A DNA stretch of 64,000 nt from Aeromonas sp. RU39B (lineage in GTDB: Bacteria > Pseudomonadota > Gammaproteobacteria > Enterobacterales > Aeromonadaceae): NCBI RefSeq assembly GCF_900156095.1, contig NZ_FTMJ01000006.1, forward strand, positions 1-64,000, read 5' to 3'. Made by a program: the position numbers and the translations under genes. A model generated the notes under the pieces. The model made no database searches and had not been told where the DNA came from. It worked only from the letters and a program-made list of their open reading frames with translations. Positions 19,333-28,623 of this stretch are shown here, one piece after another (position 1 is the stretch's first letter; each line of letters opens with the position of its first letter).

Positions 19333-20381
19333 CAGCCTTTCACCTCGGCCAGATCGCGCACCTGTGCGCCATCACGCAAATTGACCAGCCCTTCCACCAC
19401 GATGCGATCGCCACGGCGCAAACCGGAGAGCACCCACACCTGCTCACCATGCTGCTCACCCAGCTCGACCGCAATGCGCTTGACCCGCCCCTCGTTGCCA
19501 AGCAGATAGACATAGCGCGCCTTACCGGCGTATTCGACCGCCTGGGTCGGGATCAGCGTCACCTCACGGGCTGGCAGCGCCAGCGAGACATCGAGCAACA
19601 TGCCTGGGCGCAGACGACCATCGGCGTTATCGACCGTGACCCGCGCCTTGATGTTCTGGGTGCTGTCAGACACCCGGCTATCCAAGGCACTCACCACGCC
19701 GTGAAAGTGCTCACCCGGCCAGGCCGTGCTGCTGGCTTCGATATCCATGCCGTTTTGCAACAGCGCCAGATAACGCTCAGGAACCGCCAAATCGAGGCGC
19801 AAGTGACGCAGATCATCGAGGGTAAACAGGCTGGTGCCGCTGCTGACCAGCGCGCCGGCACTGGCATCAATCAGCCCCACGGTACCGGCAAACGGCGCGC
19901 GCAGGGTGCGCTGGCTCAGGGCGTAATCGGCTGCCTCAAGACGGGCCTTGGCCATGGCAACGGTCGCCTCCTGCCCTTCCCGATCGGACGCCGTCACCGC
20001 ACCGCGCAGCGCGAGTTTTTGCATATCGCGCAGTTTGCGCTGCTCATTAGCGAGGTTTGCCGCCAGCTCTGCCCGCTCGGCCCGCTCCTTGTCGGCATCA
20101 AAGCGCACCAACTCGCTCCCCTCTGCCACCGTTTGTCCGGAACGAACCATGATGGACAGGATGCGCCCGGTCACCTCGGGGGCAATCACCACCGAGCGAT
20201 GGGCAGCCAGTTTTCCGGAAAGCTGCAACCTGGGTTCGGCGCGCGCCTGCTCGACCAGTGCGGTGCGCACCGGAGTCTGCCGCTGTGGCGGTTGCTGGGT
20301 CTTCGCCGATTGGCCATACCACCAGAATCCTGCGGCGCCGGCCAACAGTACGAGAAGAGGAAACCAGAGTCGCAGCTTCAT
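19332..20381 (-). CDS. RND efflux periplasmic adaptor subunit (membrane fusion protein)
   Basis: 349-residue adaptor joining the RND pump to an outer-membrane channel. It has an uncleaved or signal-anchor N-terminus (LWFPLLVLLAGAAGFWWYG), a first lipoyl half with VVIAPEVTGRILSI, a short alpha-helical hairpin (~95-145), the second lipoyl half (LRAPFAGTVGLIDASAGALVSSG), a beta-barrel and a membrane-proximal domain. No lipobox is present. It is the first gene of a two-gene operon; its start at 20381 faces the rssA-like gene across 187 bp, so that gap must hold both promoters. Confidence 0.94.
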   Translation of the reverse strand: MKLRLWFPLLVLLAGAAGFWWYGQSAKTQQPPQRQTPVRTALVEQARAEPRLQLSGKLAAHRSVVIAPEVTGRILSIMVRSGQTVAEGSELVRFDADKERAERAELAANLANEQRKLRDMQKLALRGAVTASDREGQEATVAMAKARLEAADYALSQRTLRAPFAGTVGLIDASAGALVSSGTSLFTLDDLRHLRLDLAVPERYLALLQNGMDIEASSTAWPGEHFHGVVSALDSRVSDSTQNIKARVTVDNADGRLRPGMLLDVSLALPAREVTLIPTQAVEYAGKARYVYLLGNEGRVKRIAVELGEQHGEQVWVLSGLRRGDRIVVEGLVNLRDGAQVRDLAEVKG

Positions 20382-20568
20382 GAGATCACATCGTTAAATC
20401 GTGGAATGGAACAAAGGTTCACATTGTAGGGGCAAAGTATGCCCGAACTATGTAGAAGTGTGACAAAACGTGGCAGAGGCCTCATCTGCCGGCCTCCCCG
20501 CGTATGCGGTCTGGCTATGCCCGCTGGCTCACGCTACTCTGGCCCTCCTGATAGCGGGAGAGAACAAG

Positions 20569-21432
20569 GTGACAAGAAAAACCAAGCTGGGATTGGCGCT
20601 CGGCAGCGGCGCCGCGCGTGGTTGGGCCCACATCGGTATCTTGCGGGCATTACTGAGGATGGGGATCAAACCGGATCTGATAGCAGGCTGCTCAATCGGC
20701 AGCTTTGTCGGTGCAGCTTATGCTGCGGGCGAGCTCGACAAGCTGGAAGAGTGGGTGCGCGGTTTTACCCGCCTGCAGGTGGTGGGACTGCTCGATCCGG
20801 CGTTCTCCGGTGGTCTGTTTCGCGGTGACAAGGTGTTTGGCATGGCCGCCAACCATCTGGGCAATCCGGATGCCAGCGAACTGCCAATCCCGTTTGCCTG
20901 CGTAGCCACCGAGCTCGATACCGGCCGTGAGATCTGGTTACGCAAAGGGTCGCTGCGGCAGATTGTCCGGGCCTCGTGCGGCATGCCGGGTCTGTTGACA
21001 CCCACACGGCACGATGATCGCTGGCTGGTCGATGGCGCGGTCGTCAATCCGGTGCCGGTATCGCTGGCCCGCGCTATGGGCGCCGAGGTGGTGATTGCTA
21101 TCAATCTCAACGCCGACTCCCACCAGCCCTGGGCCGATGAGCCGGATGAGGTGCGCGGCATGGGGATGTTGGCCCAGTGGCTCGGCAAGGGGGGCGACAG
21201 CCCCGGCATGTGGAGCGTGATGAGCGGCAGCATCAACATCATGCAGGAACGTATCACCCGCGCCCGGATGGCCGGTGACCCGCCCGAGCTACAGATAGCG
21301 CCGCGCCTTGGCAACTTCTCCATTCTCGATTTTCATCGCGCCAGTGATGCCATTGACGAAGGGGAAGCCTGCGTCGAGCGTCAACGCCCACAGCTGGAAG
21401 AGGAGCTGCGGCGCCTCGGCGTGTTGGAATAA
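20569..21432 (+). CDS. rssA: Patatin-like phospholipase, RssA family
   Basis: 287-residue patatin-fold serine hydrolase. Motifs: oxyanion loop LGSGAARGWAHIG near the N-terminus, nucleophile in GCSIGS, and catalytic Asp in DGAVVNPVPVS; it also has the RssA end motif AGDPPELQI...LDFHRA. Start placed at GTG 20569 (VTRKTKLGLALGSG), with GGGAGAG seven bases before it, because this matches the RssA N-terminus. A longer ATG frame from 20470 adds 33 residues with no family support. The response regulator rssB is not adjacent, in contrast to E. coli. Substrate unknown. Confidence 0.92.
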   Translation: MTRKTKLGLALGSGAARGWAHIGILRALLRMGIKPDLIAGCSIGSFVGAAYAAGELDKLEEWVRGFTRLQVVGLLDPAFSGGLFRGDKVFGMAANHLGNPDASELPIPFACVATELDTGREIWLRKGSLRQIVRASCGMPGLLTPTRHDDRWLVDGAVVNPVPVSLARAMGAEVVIAINLNADSHQPWADEPDEVRGMGMLAQWLGKGGDSPGMWSVMSGSINIMQERITRARMAGDPPELQIAPRLGNFSILDFHRASDAIDEGEACVERQRPQLEEELRRLGVLE

Positions 21433-21460
21433 CCGGCCGGATTGCCAGAGAGACAAACAC

Positions 21461-21485
21461 AAAGAGCGCCGATTTGGCGCTCTTT
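21461..21485. terminator. Bidirectional terminator
   Basis: 10-bp stem AAAGAGCGCC / GGCGCTCTTT with loop GATTT between the convergent rssA-like and NSS transporter genes. Confidence 0.85.
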
Positions 21486-21513
21486 GGTCATTCAGACGTA
21501 AAAAGAGAGCCGC

Positions 21514-22875
21514 TTAGAACAGCCCCAGCCCCTTGAGCATCACGATCAGGATCAGCAGCGGCGAGACGTAACGCAGCAGGAAAAACAGCGGACCGACAAT
21601 GGCCAGCGGCAAGGTGCCGCCATTGGTCAACGCCTCTTCCAGCTTTTCGCGCCCCCACACCCAGCCAACAAACAGGCTGAGGCAGATACCACCCAACGGC
21701 AGCATGATGTTGGACGACAGATAGTCAAACAGATCGAAGAAGGTTTTGCCGGCAATCTTGAACTCGGCCAGCGAACTGTTGGAGAGGCCGCAGGTAGAGC
21801 CCACCAGACCGAGGACAACCAAAATGGTCACGGTGGCTTTCACCCGGCTCAAACCAAAGCGCTCGGAGACCACCGAGACCGGCACCTCCAGCAAGGAGAG
21901 CATGGCGCCGGTAGCAGCGATGGCCGACAGCACGAAGAACAGCACCATAAAAAAGTGGCCAAACGGAATGCTGGCAAACACCGCCGGAATGGTGATGAAC
22001 AGCAGCGACGGCCCGGCGCTCGGCTCAAAACCAAAGGCGAACACCGCCGGGAAGATGGCGATACCTGCCAGCATCGAGACAAACAGGTCGGCGCACATCA
22101 CGCGCAGCGCCGTGGCCGGGATGTTTTGATCAGCCCGGAAATAGCTGCCGTAGGTCATCATGCAGCCCATCCCGATGGAGAGCTTGAAGAACGCCAGTCC
22201 CATGGCGGTCAGCAGCACACCACCGGTTATCTTGGAAAAATCGGGCGAGAAGAGAAACGCCAGCCCCTCGCTGGCGCCCGGCAGTGTCAGACTGCGAATG
22301 CCGATAACCAGCAACAGGATAAACAGAAGCGGCATCAGCTTTTTGGTGATGGCTTCAATCCCGCGCGAAACGCCCAACAGCAAGATGCCGCCCATTAGGG
22401 CTAAGACCAGCCACTGCCAGAGCAGGCTCTGCAGGGGATTGCTTATCAACGCACCGAAGGCAGCACCGGTTACATTCGGATCGGTTGAAAGAATCGAACC
22501 ATCCAGCGCCTTAAAGATGTAGGCAAAGACCCAGGCCGCGACCTCGGAATAAAAAGACATGATAAGAAACGCGGCTAACACGCCCATGACGGCAATCAGC
22601 CACCAGGGTTGTCCTTTGGGCGCCAGTTTCATCAGACCGCTGACGGCGTCTGATTTGGCCTTTCGGCCGAGGGTTATCTCAGCGATCATCACCGGCAGGC
22701 CCACCAGCAGGGTGGCAATCACGTATACCAGCAGAAAACTGGCACCGCCGTTTTCGCCTGTCAGATAGGGGAATTTCCATATATTGCCGAGACCGACGGC
22801 GGAACCGAGGGTGGCCGCCAGTACACCGAATGTGGAGGTGAAGCCGTCACGGGCTTGCGAAGAAGTTTGGCTCAT
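21514..22875 (-). CDS. Sodium-dependent neurotransmitter-type (NSS) transporter
   Basis: 453-residue inner-membrane Na+-coupled symporter of the SNF/NSS family (LeuT fold). The N-terminal helix 1 signature GSAVGLGNIWKFPYLTGENGG, with its unwound substrate/sodium site, is intact, and about 11-12 helices can be drawn. Bacterial members carry amino acids, often Trp, Leu, Ala or Tyr; the substrate here is unknown. The start at ATG 22875 is supported by MSQTSSQARDGFTSTFGVLAATLG, the normal N-terminus. The gene stands alone, behind the terminator of the upstream XRE gene. Confidence 0.93.
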   Translation of the reverse strand: MSQTSSQARDGFTSTFGVLAATLGSAVGLGNIWKFPYLTGENGGASFLLVYVIATLLVGLPVMIAEITLGRKAKSDAVSGLMKLAPKGQPWWLIAVMGVLAAFLIMSFYSEVAAWVFAYIFKALDGSILSTDPNVTGAAFGALISNPLQSLLWQWLVLALMGGILLLGVSRGIEAITKKLMPLLFILLLVIGIRSLTLPGASEGLAFLFSPDFSKITGGVLLTAMGLAFFKLSIGMGCMMTYGSYFRADQNIPATALRVMCADLFVSMLAGIAIFPAVFAFGFEPSAGPSLLFITIPAVFASIPFGHFFMVLFFVLSAIAATGAMLSLLEVPVSVVSERFGLSRVKATVTILVVLGLVGSTCGLSNSSLAEFKIAGKTFFDLFDYLSSNIMLPLGGICLSLFVGWVWGREKLEEALTNGGTLPLAIVGPLFFLLRYVSPLLILIVMLKGLGLF

Positions 22876-22999
22876 CTTGACTCACTTTAGCTGCATCATG
22901 CATGGTCCCATTACAGGGCGCGCAGATTTTCTACGCTTCGCTTTGACATTGCAAAGGCCGGATGCCGAAAAGGTTAGACAAGCCAGAAAAAATCGATAA

Positions 23000-23025
23000 A
23001 AAATGCCGCTCGAAAGCGGCATTTT
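23000..23025 (-). terminator. Intrinsic terminator of the XRE regulator gene
   Basis: 11-bp stem AAAATGCCGCT / AGCGGCATTTT with loop CGAA, 17 bases past the stop at 23042; T-run on the minus strand. The A-run makes it usable in both directions. Confidence 0.88.
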
Positions 23026-23041
23026 CAGGACTAAAGAGCTA

Positions 23042-23311
23042 TCAGGCCTTGGCCAGATACTCCTCAGGGCCAATCTGACCGATCTCTGCCGACTTTTTGT
23101 CAGACAGCAGCCAGAGGGTGAACTGATGCAGTTCCGGGTGGTGCGCCAGGGCGACCAGGAAAGCACCGCCCACTTCACGATAGCCTAACTCGTAATTTTT
23201 GAGGGTTGTGGGAGGAACGCCCAGCAGTTCAGCAAACTTCGGACGGCTCAAGCCTACCGCTTCGCGGATTTGGCGGATCTTCTTCCCTACGGGAACGGTA
23301 TTGAGACTCAT
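23042..23311 (-). CDS. Small XRE-family DNA-binding protein
   Basis: 89-residue helix-turn-helix protein. Residues ~9-60 form an XRE/Cro domain (GKKIRQIREAVGLSRPKFAELLGVPPTTLKNYELG). The rest (GGAFLVALAHHPELHQFTLWLLSDK) resembles the C-terminal half of HigA/NadS-type antitoxin-like regulators. No toxin gene adjoins it. ATG 23311 lies just left of a divergent control region with several inverted repeats. On the minus strand TTGAAT-N17-ATAAAA is a plausible promoter. Likely a local or auto-repressor that may also control the divergent gene at 23567. Confidence 0.88.
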   Translation of the reverse strand: MSLNTVPVGKKIRQIREAVGLSRPKFAELLGVPPTTLKNYELGYREVGGAFLVALAHHPELHQFTLWLLSDKKSAEIGQIGPEEYLAKA

Positions 23312-23330
23312 AAGGTTCCATACTCCATGA

Positions 23331-23468
23331 GCGGTTAGACCGCTTTTATTTTTCGCGACGACTCGTATTCAAGTGTATACGTTGTTCCGGGACTCGTTGC
23401 TCGAGTCTCTCTTTATTGAACGCTTAAATAAGCGACAACCCTTCGAGGAAGAGGCATGTTAATGCCTC
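23331..23468. promoter_or_regulatory. Cluster of inverted repeats between the XRE gene and a divergent unknown gene
   Basis: Four hairpins or operators sit in 140 bp: GCGGT-tag-ACCGC (23331-23343), GACTCG-TTGCT-CGAGTC (23391-23407), CGCTTA-AA-TAAGCG (23421-23434) and GAGGCAT-GTTA-ATGCCTC (23451-23468). Any may be the binding site of the adjacent XRE protein. Confidence 0.5.
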
Positions 23469-23508
23469 ACCGGTTTCAGGTAAACACTCAGCGTGGTTTA
23501 TTACCTGA

Positions 23509-23536
23509 TTGAGGCTTGCGAGCAGGCAGATATAAT
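23509..23536 (+). promoter_or_regulatory. Sigma-70 promoter for the gene at 23567
   Basis: TTGAGG (23509-23514), 16-base spacer, perfect TATAAT (23531-23536). The predicted start leaves a leader of about 25 bases. Confidence 0.7.
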
Positions 23537-23566
23537 TGCCAAATTAACCCTTTAGAGGAATATTTG

Positions 23567-24124
23567 ATGCGTTTTCCCGGTGTTCTGTCCCGTTTACATT
23601 CCATAAACAACCCGGACAACCTCGCAGTTCAACTGCAGCAATGTGTAGCGATGCGCGCTGAAGCCATCCTGATCAATGAACATCCCTCGGTGGAAACGAT
23701 TTCCCTACTGCAGACACGTGCGCCAACGCTGCCTCTTTATCAACTTGGCGACCAACAGGCTGACAAACTGTCGCTGCACACCCTTTCTCACAGCGATGTA
23801 GCCAGTGAACCGGGCATGGGATTGTGGGCACCAGAAACCGCCCTCCCCAATCTGGAAAGCTGGCTCAAGGCGGGTCATCAACATCTGATCGTTCCTGCTG
23901 CCGTGTTCCCGGTGGTGCGCTCACTCCTCAACATCTGGCCGCTGGACCCTCATCTGACCAGCCACTACCTGCGTGAGTTCTCCCCTCTGATAAGTGAGGC
24001 CAGCGAATCTGAGTTGACCGCGGTCTTCATGGCACGGGAAAACCAGGACTCACCCCGCTCCGACTGGGTTCAGCGCTATATGAAGCTGGAGCGCAAACTT
24101 TTTCGGGCCCATCTGGATCACTAA
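23567..24124 (+). CDS. Conserved hypothetical protein (185 aa)
   Basis: I do not recognise this protein. It is soluble, with no signal peptide and no membrane helix. The N-terminal half alternates strands and helices (AEAILINEHPSVETISLLQ, then PTLPLYQLG), suggesting a small alpha/beta domain. The tail is helical and basic (SDWVQRYMKLERKLFRAHLDH). Start ATG 23567 has AGAGGA eight bases upstream; an upstream in-frame codon at 23516 would overlap the -10 box and is rejected. It is expressed from a strong-looking promoter and shares a control region with the XRE gene, so the two may form a functional pair. Confidence 0.8.
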   Translation: MRFPGVLSRLHSINNPDNLAVQLQQCVAMRAEAILINEHPSVETISLLQTRAPTLPLYQLGDQQADKLSLHTLSHSDVASEPGMGLWAPETALPNLESWLKAGHQHLIVPAAVFPVVRSLLNIWPLDPHLTSHYLREFSPLISEASESELTAVFMARENQDSPRSDWVQRYMKLERKLFRAHLDH

Positions 24125-24375
24125 TTTATTAATCAGTCAATGAGTTATGCCTGCGTCATGATCTGGCAAACAGAGCAAACGTGAGCTTGATCATGTTTCA
24201 CAATAGGCATAAAGTGCGCTCCGTCATCCAAATGACATGGAATGCTCAGGTTAGATCTGCATTCCCATAACAAGGATGCCGGCCGGACTCCCCTCCAGGG
24301 CTGAGCCTGATGCTTGCATGAATCAACAAGTGAGATAACGACACCCTGTGCTATCTCCAAGAGGATTGAACAAAG

Positions 24376-25404
24376 ATGAAAATGGCTCCTTCCATGATTG
24401 CCATTGCACTGGCAGCCATCACCGCAACTGCAGCGAATGCTTCTGACGATATCTACTTCGGTACTGGTGTCGGTGCAGCCCATTTCAACGGCCTGGACAA
24501 CCAAGCAAAAGACGGTACTGAAGACGCAGCCGCCGCCAATGCCTTCGCTGGCTACAACTTCACCGACAACCTGGGCGCCGAATTCGGCTACCAATACGCT
24601 GGCCGCGGTAACACCGATGGCAAGCGTTACGAGAACCAGGGTGTCACCATGACTGGTATCGCTCGTATGCCGATCATGGGCGATGTCTCTGCCTTCGCTG
24701 AAGGTGGCGCTTACTGGGCTCACACCGATGGTTTCGGTGTTAGCGATACCAAGCTCTCCCCGCTGGCTGGCGTTGGCGTGACCTACAAGGTTAACGACGC
24801 GCTGGACCTGCAAGCCCGCTATCGTTACATGTGGGACGTCGCAGATCTGCACGGCACCACCAGCAACGGCGATGCACACTACAAGGCCAACCAGAGCGTC
24901 ACCACTCTGGAAGCGGTATACCATCCGTTCCGCTCTTCCTACGTAGCCCCGACTGCGGCTCCGGTTGCTGAAGAAGCCCCGGCTCCGGTTGCTGCTCCGC
25001 AAATGGTTGAGAAGACCTTCGATCTGAGCTCCGACGTGCTGTTTGCCTTTGGCAAGTCCACTCTGAAGCCGGAAGGTCAACAAGCCCTGAACGGCCTGTA
25101 CAAGGATCTGGTTGCTGCCAGCCCGAAAGATGGTAAGGCTGTCGTGATCGGTTATACCGACCGTATCGGTTCTGACAAGGCTAACCTGCGCCTGTCCGAA
25201 GCCCGTGCTCGCACCGTAGCTAACTACCTGGTCAGCAAGGGTCTGCCGGCTTCCAAGGTCTCCATCCAGGGTCGTGGCGAATCCAGCCCGGTCACTGGTA
25301 CCCAGTGCAACGGCATCAAGGCCAAGGCCCAGCTGGTTGCCTGCCTGGCTCCGGATCGTCGCGTAGAGATCCGTGTGTCTGGCGTTCAGGACGTTCAACA
25401 GTAA
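24376..25404 (+). CDS. OmpA family outer-membrane protein, first copy
   Basis: 342-residue outer-membrane protein. Signal peptide cleaved after TATAANA (residue ~22). Residues ~25-190 form an eight-stranded OmpA barrel (FAGYNFTDNLGAEFGYQYAG, ending YHPFRSSYVAP). A Pro/Ala hinge (APVAEEAPAPVAAP) joins it to a peptidoglycan-binding OmpA domain, where NLRLSEARARTVANYLVSKG carries the binding residues. Two late Cys (TQCNG and VACLAP) may form a disulfide. ATG 24376 follows AAGAGG. It is the first of two tandem ompA genes, as known in Aeromonas. A terminator at 25425 makes it largely its own transcript. Confidence 0.95.
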   Translation: MKMAPSMIAIALAAITATAANASDDIYFGTGVGAAHFNGLDNQAKDGTEDAAAANAFAGYNFTDNLGAEFGYQYAGRGNTDGKRYENQGVTMTGIARMPIMGDVSAFAEGGAYWAHTDGFGVSDTKLSPLAGVGVTYKVNDALDLQARYRYMWDVADLHGTTSNGDAHYKANQSVTTLEAVYHPFRSSYVAPTAAPVAEEAPAPVAAPQMVEKTFDLSSDVLFAFGKSTLKPEGQQALNGLYKDLVAASPKDGKAVVIGYTDRIGSDKANLRLSEARARTVANYLVSKGLPASKVSIQGRGESSPVTGTQCNGIKAKAQLVACLAPDRRVEIRVSGVQDVQQ

Positions 25405-25424
25405 TCACTGTTTCAACTCCATAG

Positions 25425-25452
25425 AAAACGGGATGCGCAAGCATCCCGTTTT
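25425..25452 (+). terminator. Terminator after first ompA
   Basis: 12-bp stem AAAACGGGATGC / GCATCCCGTTTT with GCAA tetraloop and a run of seven T, 20 bases past the stop. Confidence 0.93.
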
Positions 25453-25497
25453 TTTATCTCCGGCAAATGCCACACCCTCTCTTCACTTGCAGCAAAC

Positions 25498-25526
25498 TTG
25501 AACAATCTGACGACAGATCATACAGT
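25498..25526 (+). promoter_or_regulatory. Sigma-70 promoter candidate for second ompA
   Basis: TTGAAC (25498-25503), 17-base spacer, TACAGT (25521-25526). It predicts a leader of about 185 bases, long enough for small-RNA control. The rest of the 311-bp gap 25405-25715 shows no gene. Confidence 0.5.
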
Positions 25527-25715
25527 AGGCTGTCCCAATCAGAGCCGCTCAATACCCCCCAAAAGGGTGAGATGCCGAGCGAGTAGCTCCAATCCAGTGC
25601 GACTCGGGATATATGATGCATGAGACCGCCTTGTCGGCTCGTGGGCAGCTCCTGGGCCCACCCATGATGCAACTGTGCAGTGCCGCACACGGCACGACAA
25701 CGAGGAGAGATAAAG

Positions 25716-26717
25716 ATGAATAAGAAAGTGGCACCATCCCTGATTGCCGTGGCTATTGCGGCCCTTGGCGCAACCGCGGCGCAGGCTGATGATTGGTATG
25801 GCGGTGTTGGCGCTGGCTGGTCCCAATTCCGTGATCTGTCCAAGGTTGATGGCAACGCAGACGAAAATGCAACAGCTGTCAGCCTGTTTGGCGGTTACAA
25901 CTTTACTGAAAACTTTGGCGCTGAATTGGGTTACCTCTACGGTGGCCGTGCTGAAGCCGATGATCAAAGCTTCCGCTCCCAAGGTGCAACCCTGACCGGT
26001 ATTGCCCGTCTGCCGATCAACGACATCTTCTCCGTCTTTGCTGAAGGTGGTGGCTATGGTTACCACGTCAACGGTAATGGCACCTCCGACAACGGGCTGG
26101 CCCCGCTGGCCGGTCTTGGTGTCACCGCCAAACTGACCGATCTGATTGATCTGCAAGCCCGCTATCGCTACATCTGGGATGTGGGCAATGAAGACAAGAC
26201 CTTCAAGAGCGATCTGGGTGCTGCCACGCTGGAGCTGGTTTTCCACCCCTATCGTACTTCCTACGTCGCCCCAACTCCGGCACCGGCTGCACCGGAGCCT
26301 GCTCCCCAACCGCAAGTGGTCGACAAAGAGTTTTCTCTGAGCTCTGATGTGCTGTTTGCCTTTGGCAAGTCAACACTCAAACCGGAAGGGGTCAGCGCGC
26401 TCAATACCCTCTATCAGCAGATCTCTGATGCCCGTCCGACCGATGGCCAGGCCGTTGTTATCGGTTACACCGACTTTATCGGCTCCGACAAGGCTAACCA
26501 GCGCCTGTCTGAAGCCCGTGCCAAGACGGTTGCCGACTATCTGGTCAGCAAGGGCCTGCCAGCGTCCAAGGTCTCTATCGAAGGTCGTGGCGAAGCCAGC
26601 CCGGTCACCGGAACCACTTGCGTGAAGGTCAAGCCGAAGGCTAAGCAAATTGCCTGCTTGGCCCCGGATCGCCGTGTACAGGTTCACGTAACCGGTACTC
26701 AGCAAGTTCAAAACTGA
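25716..26717 (+). CDS. OmpA family outer-membrane protein, second copy
   Basis: 333-residue paralogue of the preceding gene with the same plan: signal peptide ending ATAAQA (~24), eight-strand barrel, a shorter Pro/Ala hinge (APAAPEPAPQPQ) and the OmpA peptidoglycan-binding domain (NQRLSEARAKTVADYLVSKG), plus the same late Cys pair. Start ATG 25716 is set by GAGGAG nine bases upstream and by the signal peptide; a longer frame from 25680 reads through that site. The C-terminal domains of the two copies are nearly identical in pattern, while the barrel loops differ. This points to duplication followed by change in exposed loops. Confidence 0.95.
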   Translation: MNKKVAPSLIAVAIAALGATAAQADDWYGGVGAGWSQFRDLSKVDGNADENATAVSLFGGYNFTENFGAELGYLYGGRAEADDQSFRSQGATLTGIARLPINDIFSVFAEGGGYGYHVNGNGTSDNGLAPLAGLGVTAKLTDLIDLQARYRYIWDVGNEDKTFKSDLGAATLELVFHPYRTSYVAPTPAPAAPEPAPQPQVVDKEFSLSSDVLFAFGKSTLKPEGVSALNTLYQQISDARPTDGQAVVIGYTDFIGSDKANQRLSEARAKTVADYLVSKGLPASKVSIEGRGEASPVTGTTCVKVKPKAKQIACLAPDRRVQVHVTGTQQVQN

Positions 26718-26737
26718 TCACTGCATCAGGTCAAAGC

Positions 26738-26763
26738 AAGGGAGCACCGCATGGTGCTCCCTT
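26738..26763. terminator. Bidirectional terminator between ompA and malic enzyme
   Basis: 11-bp stem AAGGGAGCACC / GGTGCTCCCTT with GCAT loop, between convergent genes. Confidence 0.85.
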
Positions 26764-26789
26764 TGGTTTTAACCTTTAAGGTGCCGCGA

Positions 26790-28484
26790 TCAGAACGAGG
26801 TTCGACGATAGCGACGGTACTCCGGCTGCCAGAAGTTGCCATCGATAGCAGCCTCAATCACCTCATCAGAGGTCTGTACCGCCTTACCCTGCAACATGGC
26901 CGTCTTGGCCACCCACTTGGCAATATGACGTGACACCTGCTGGATATCCGCCAGATCCGGCAGCAATGCAGTGCCGTTACCTTGCGCCAGTGGCGAACAC
27001 TCTGCCAATGCCCGGCTGGCCGCCATCAGCATCGCTTCGGTCACCCGGCGCGCGCCGCTGGCGAGCACACCCAGGCCGATCCCCGGGAAAATATAGGAGT
27101 TGTTGCACTGGGCTATCGGATAGAGCGTGCCCTTGTGCTCAACCGGAGCAAACGGGCTGCCGGTTGCCACCAGTGCCTGGCCGTCGGTCCAGCGCAGAAT
27201 ATCGGCCGGAGTGGCTTCCACCCGCGAGGTGGGGTTGGAGAGCGGGAACACGATCGGACGCGGGCAGTGCTGATGCATGGTGCGGGTCACCGCCTCGGTA
27301 AACAGTCCTGGCTGACCGGAGACACCAATCAGGATATCCGGACGGGCGTGCTCCATCACTTCAAGCAGCGAGATATTGTCGCCTACCGGCCAGTCGGCTA
27401 CCCGCTCCAGCGGCTGTGATAAGCGGCGCTGGAAATCAAGCTGGTTAGGGATCTTGTCGGTAATAAGACCAAAGCGATCCACCATAAAGACCCGTGCCCG
27501 CGCCTGCGCATCGCTCAAACCTTCGGCCTTCATCTGGGCCACAATCTGCTCGGCGATCCCGCACCCGGCACTGCCGGCGCCAAGGAAGGCAACCCGCTTC
27601 TCGGAGAGCTTGGCGCCAGACGCTTTACAGGCAGCAATCAGGCTACCCAGCGTCACGGCAGCCGTGCCCTGGATATCGTCGTTAAAACAGCAGAGCTCAT
27701 CTTTATAGCGGTTGAGCAGCGGCATGGCATTGCCCTGGGCAAAGTCTTCAAACTGCAGCAGCACATCCGGCCAACGGCGTTTGACCGCCTGGATAAAGGC
27801 ATCGACAAACTCGGCATACTCTTCACCGGTGATACGCGGGTTGTGCCAGCCCATATAGAAGGGGTCAGCGAGCAGTTGCTGGTTATTAGTGCCCACATCC
27901 AGCACCACCGGCAGGCAATATGCCGGTGAGATGCCACCGCAGGCGGTATACAGGGAGAGCTTACCGATCGGAATACCCATACCACCGATCCCTTGGTCAC
28001 CCAGACCAAGGATCCGCTCCCCATCGGTTACGACGATCACCTTGACGTTCTGCTTGGTGGCGTTTTGCAGCAGATCATCGATCCGATCCCGGTCTGGATA
28101 GGAGATAAACAGACCACGAGCGCGGCGGTAGATGTTAGAGAACTCCTGGCAGGCCTGCCCCACGGTCGGGGTATAGATGATCGGCATGATCTCTTTGAGA
28201 TGATTGCTGAGCAAACGATAAAACAACGTCTCGTTTGTATCTTGAATGTTACGCAAATAGATGTGCCGGTCCATGTCGTTACCAAACGCCTGATACTGGC
28301 GATAGGCACGCTCGGCTTGCTCATCGATGGTCTCGATATTGTGTGGCAGCAGCCCTTCAAGATTGAAGGAAGCACGCTCTTCTGCCGTGAAGGCACTGCC
28401 TTTGTTGAGTAGCGGCGTCTCCAGCAGAGCCGGGCCGGCATACGGAATATACAAAGGTCTCTTTTGATTATTGTCGTCGGTCAT
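26790..28484 (-). CDS. maeA: NAD-dependent malic enzyme
   Basis: Oxidative decarboxylation of L-malate to pyruvate with NAD+; cytosolic. 564 residues, the normal length for MaeA/SfcA. The N-terminal malic domain has [13 protein letters not shown] and [30 protein letters not shown]. The NAD domain has [15 protein letters not shown] and the [16 protein letters not shown] region. Start ATG 28484 ([22 protein letters not shown]) matches the family. It is a single-gene unit, convergent with the second ompA. Confidence 0.96.
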   Translation of the reverse strand: MTDDNNQKRPLYIPYAGPALLETPLLNKGSAFTAEERASFNLEGLLPHNIETIDEQAERAYRQYQAFGNDMDRHIYLRNIQDTNETLFYRLLSNHLKEIMPIIYTPTVGQACQEFSNIYRRARGLFISYPDRDRIDDLLQNATKQNVKVIVVTDGERILGLGDQGIGGMGIPIGKLSLYTACGGISPAYCLPVVLDVGTNNQQLLADPFYMGWHNPRITGEEYAEFVDAFIQAVKRRWPDVLLQFEDFAQGNAMPLLNRYKDELCCFNDDIQGTAAVTLGSLIAACKASGAKLSEKRVAFLGAGSAGCGIAEQIVAQMKAEGLSDAQARARVFMVDRFGLITDKIPNQLDFQRRLSQPLERVADWPVGDNISLLEVMEHARPDILIGVSGQPGLFTEAVTRTMHQHCPRPIVFPLSNPTSRVEATPADILRWTDGQALVATGSPFAPVEHKGTLYPIAQCNNSYIFPGIGLGVLASGARRVTEAMLMAASRALAECSPLAQGNGTALLPDLADIQQVSRHIAKWVAKTAMLQGKAVQTSDEVIEAAIDGNFWQPEYRRYRRTSF

Positions 28485-28623
28485 TATGTTCTACCTTGCT
28501 GTGTGATTGCCCGCTGATACTAGGGACTTCTGCGCTCGATTTCAAAAATTTAACAATCTGACGCAGTCATGCATGAAGCCGGCAGCTGCGCTATCATGGG
28601 CGCCTGCCTGATATGGAGGATGT

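Noticed and set aside
23331-23343. GCGGT-tag-ACCGC followed by TTTTATTTTT as a + strand terminator
   Set aside because: A 5-bp stem with a 3-base loop, and no + strand gene ends nearby. An operator or leader element is more likely.
24145-25398. 417-codon frame on the minus strand, and 25539-26315
   Set aside because: Antisense to the two ompA genes, whose signal peptides and barrels are unambiguous.
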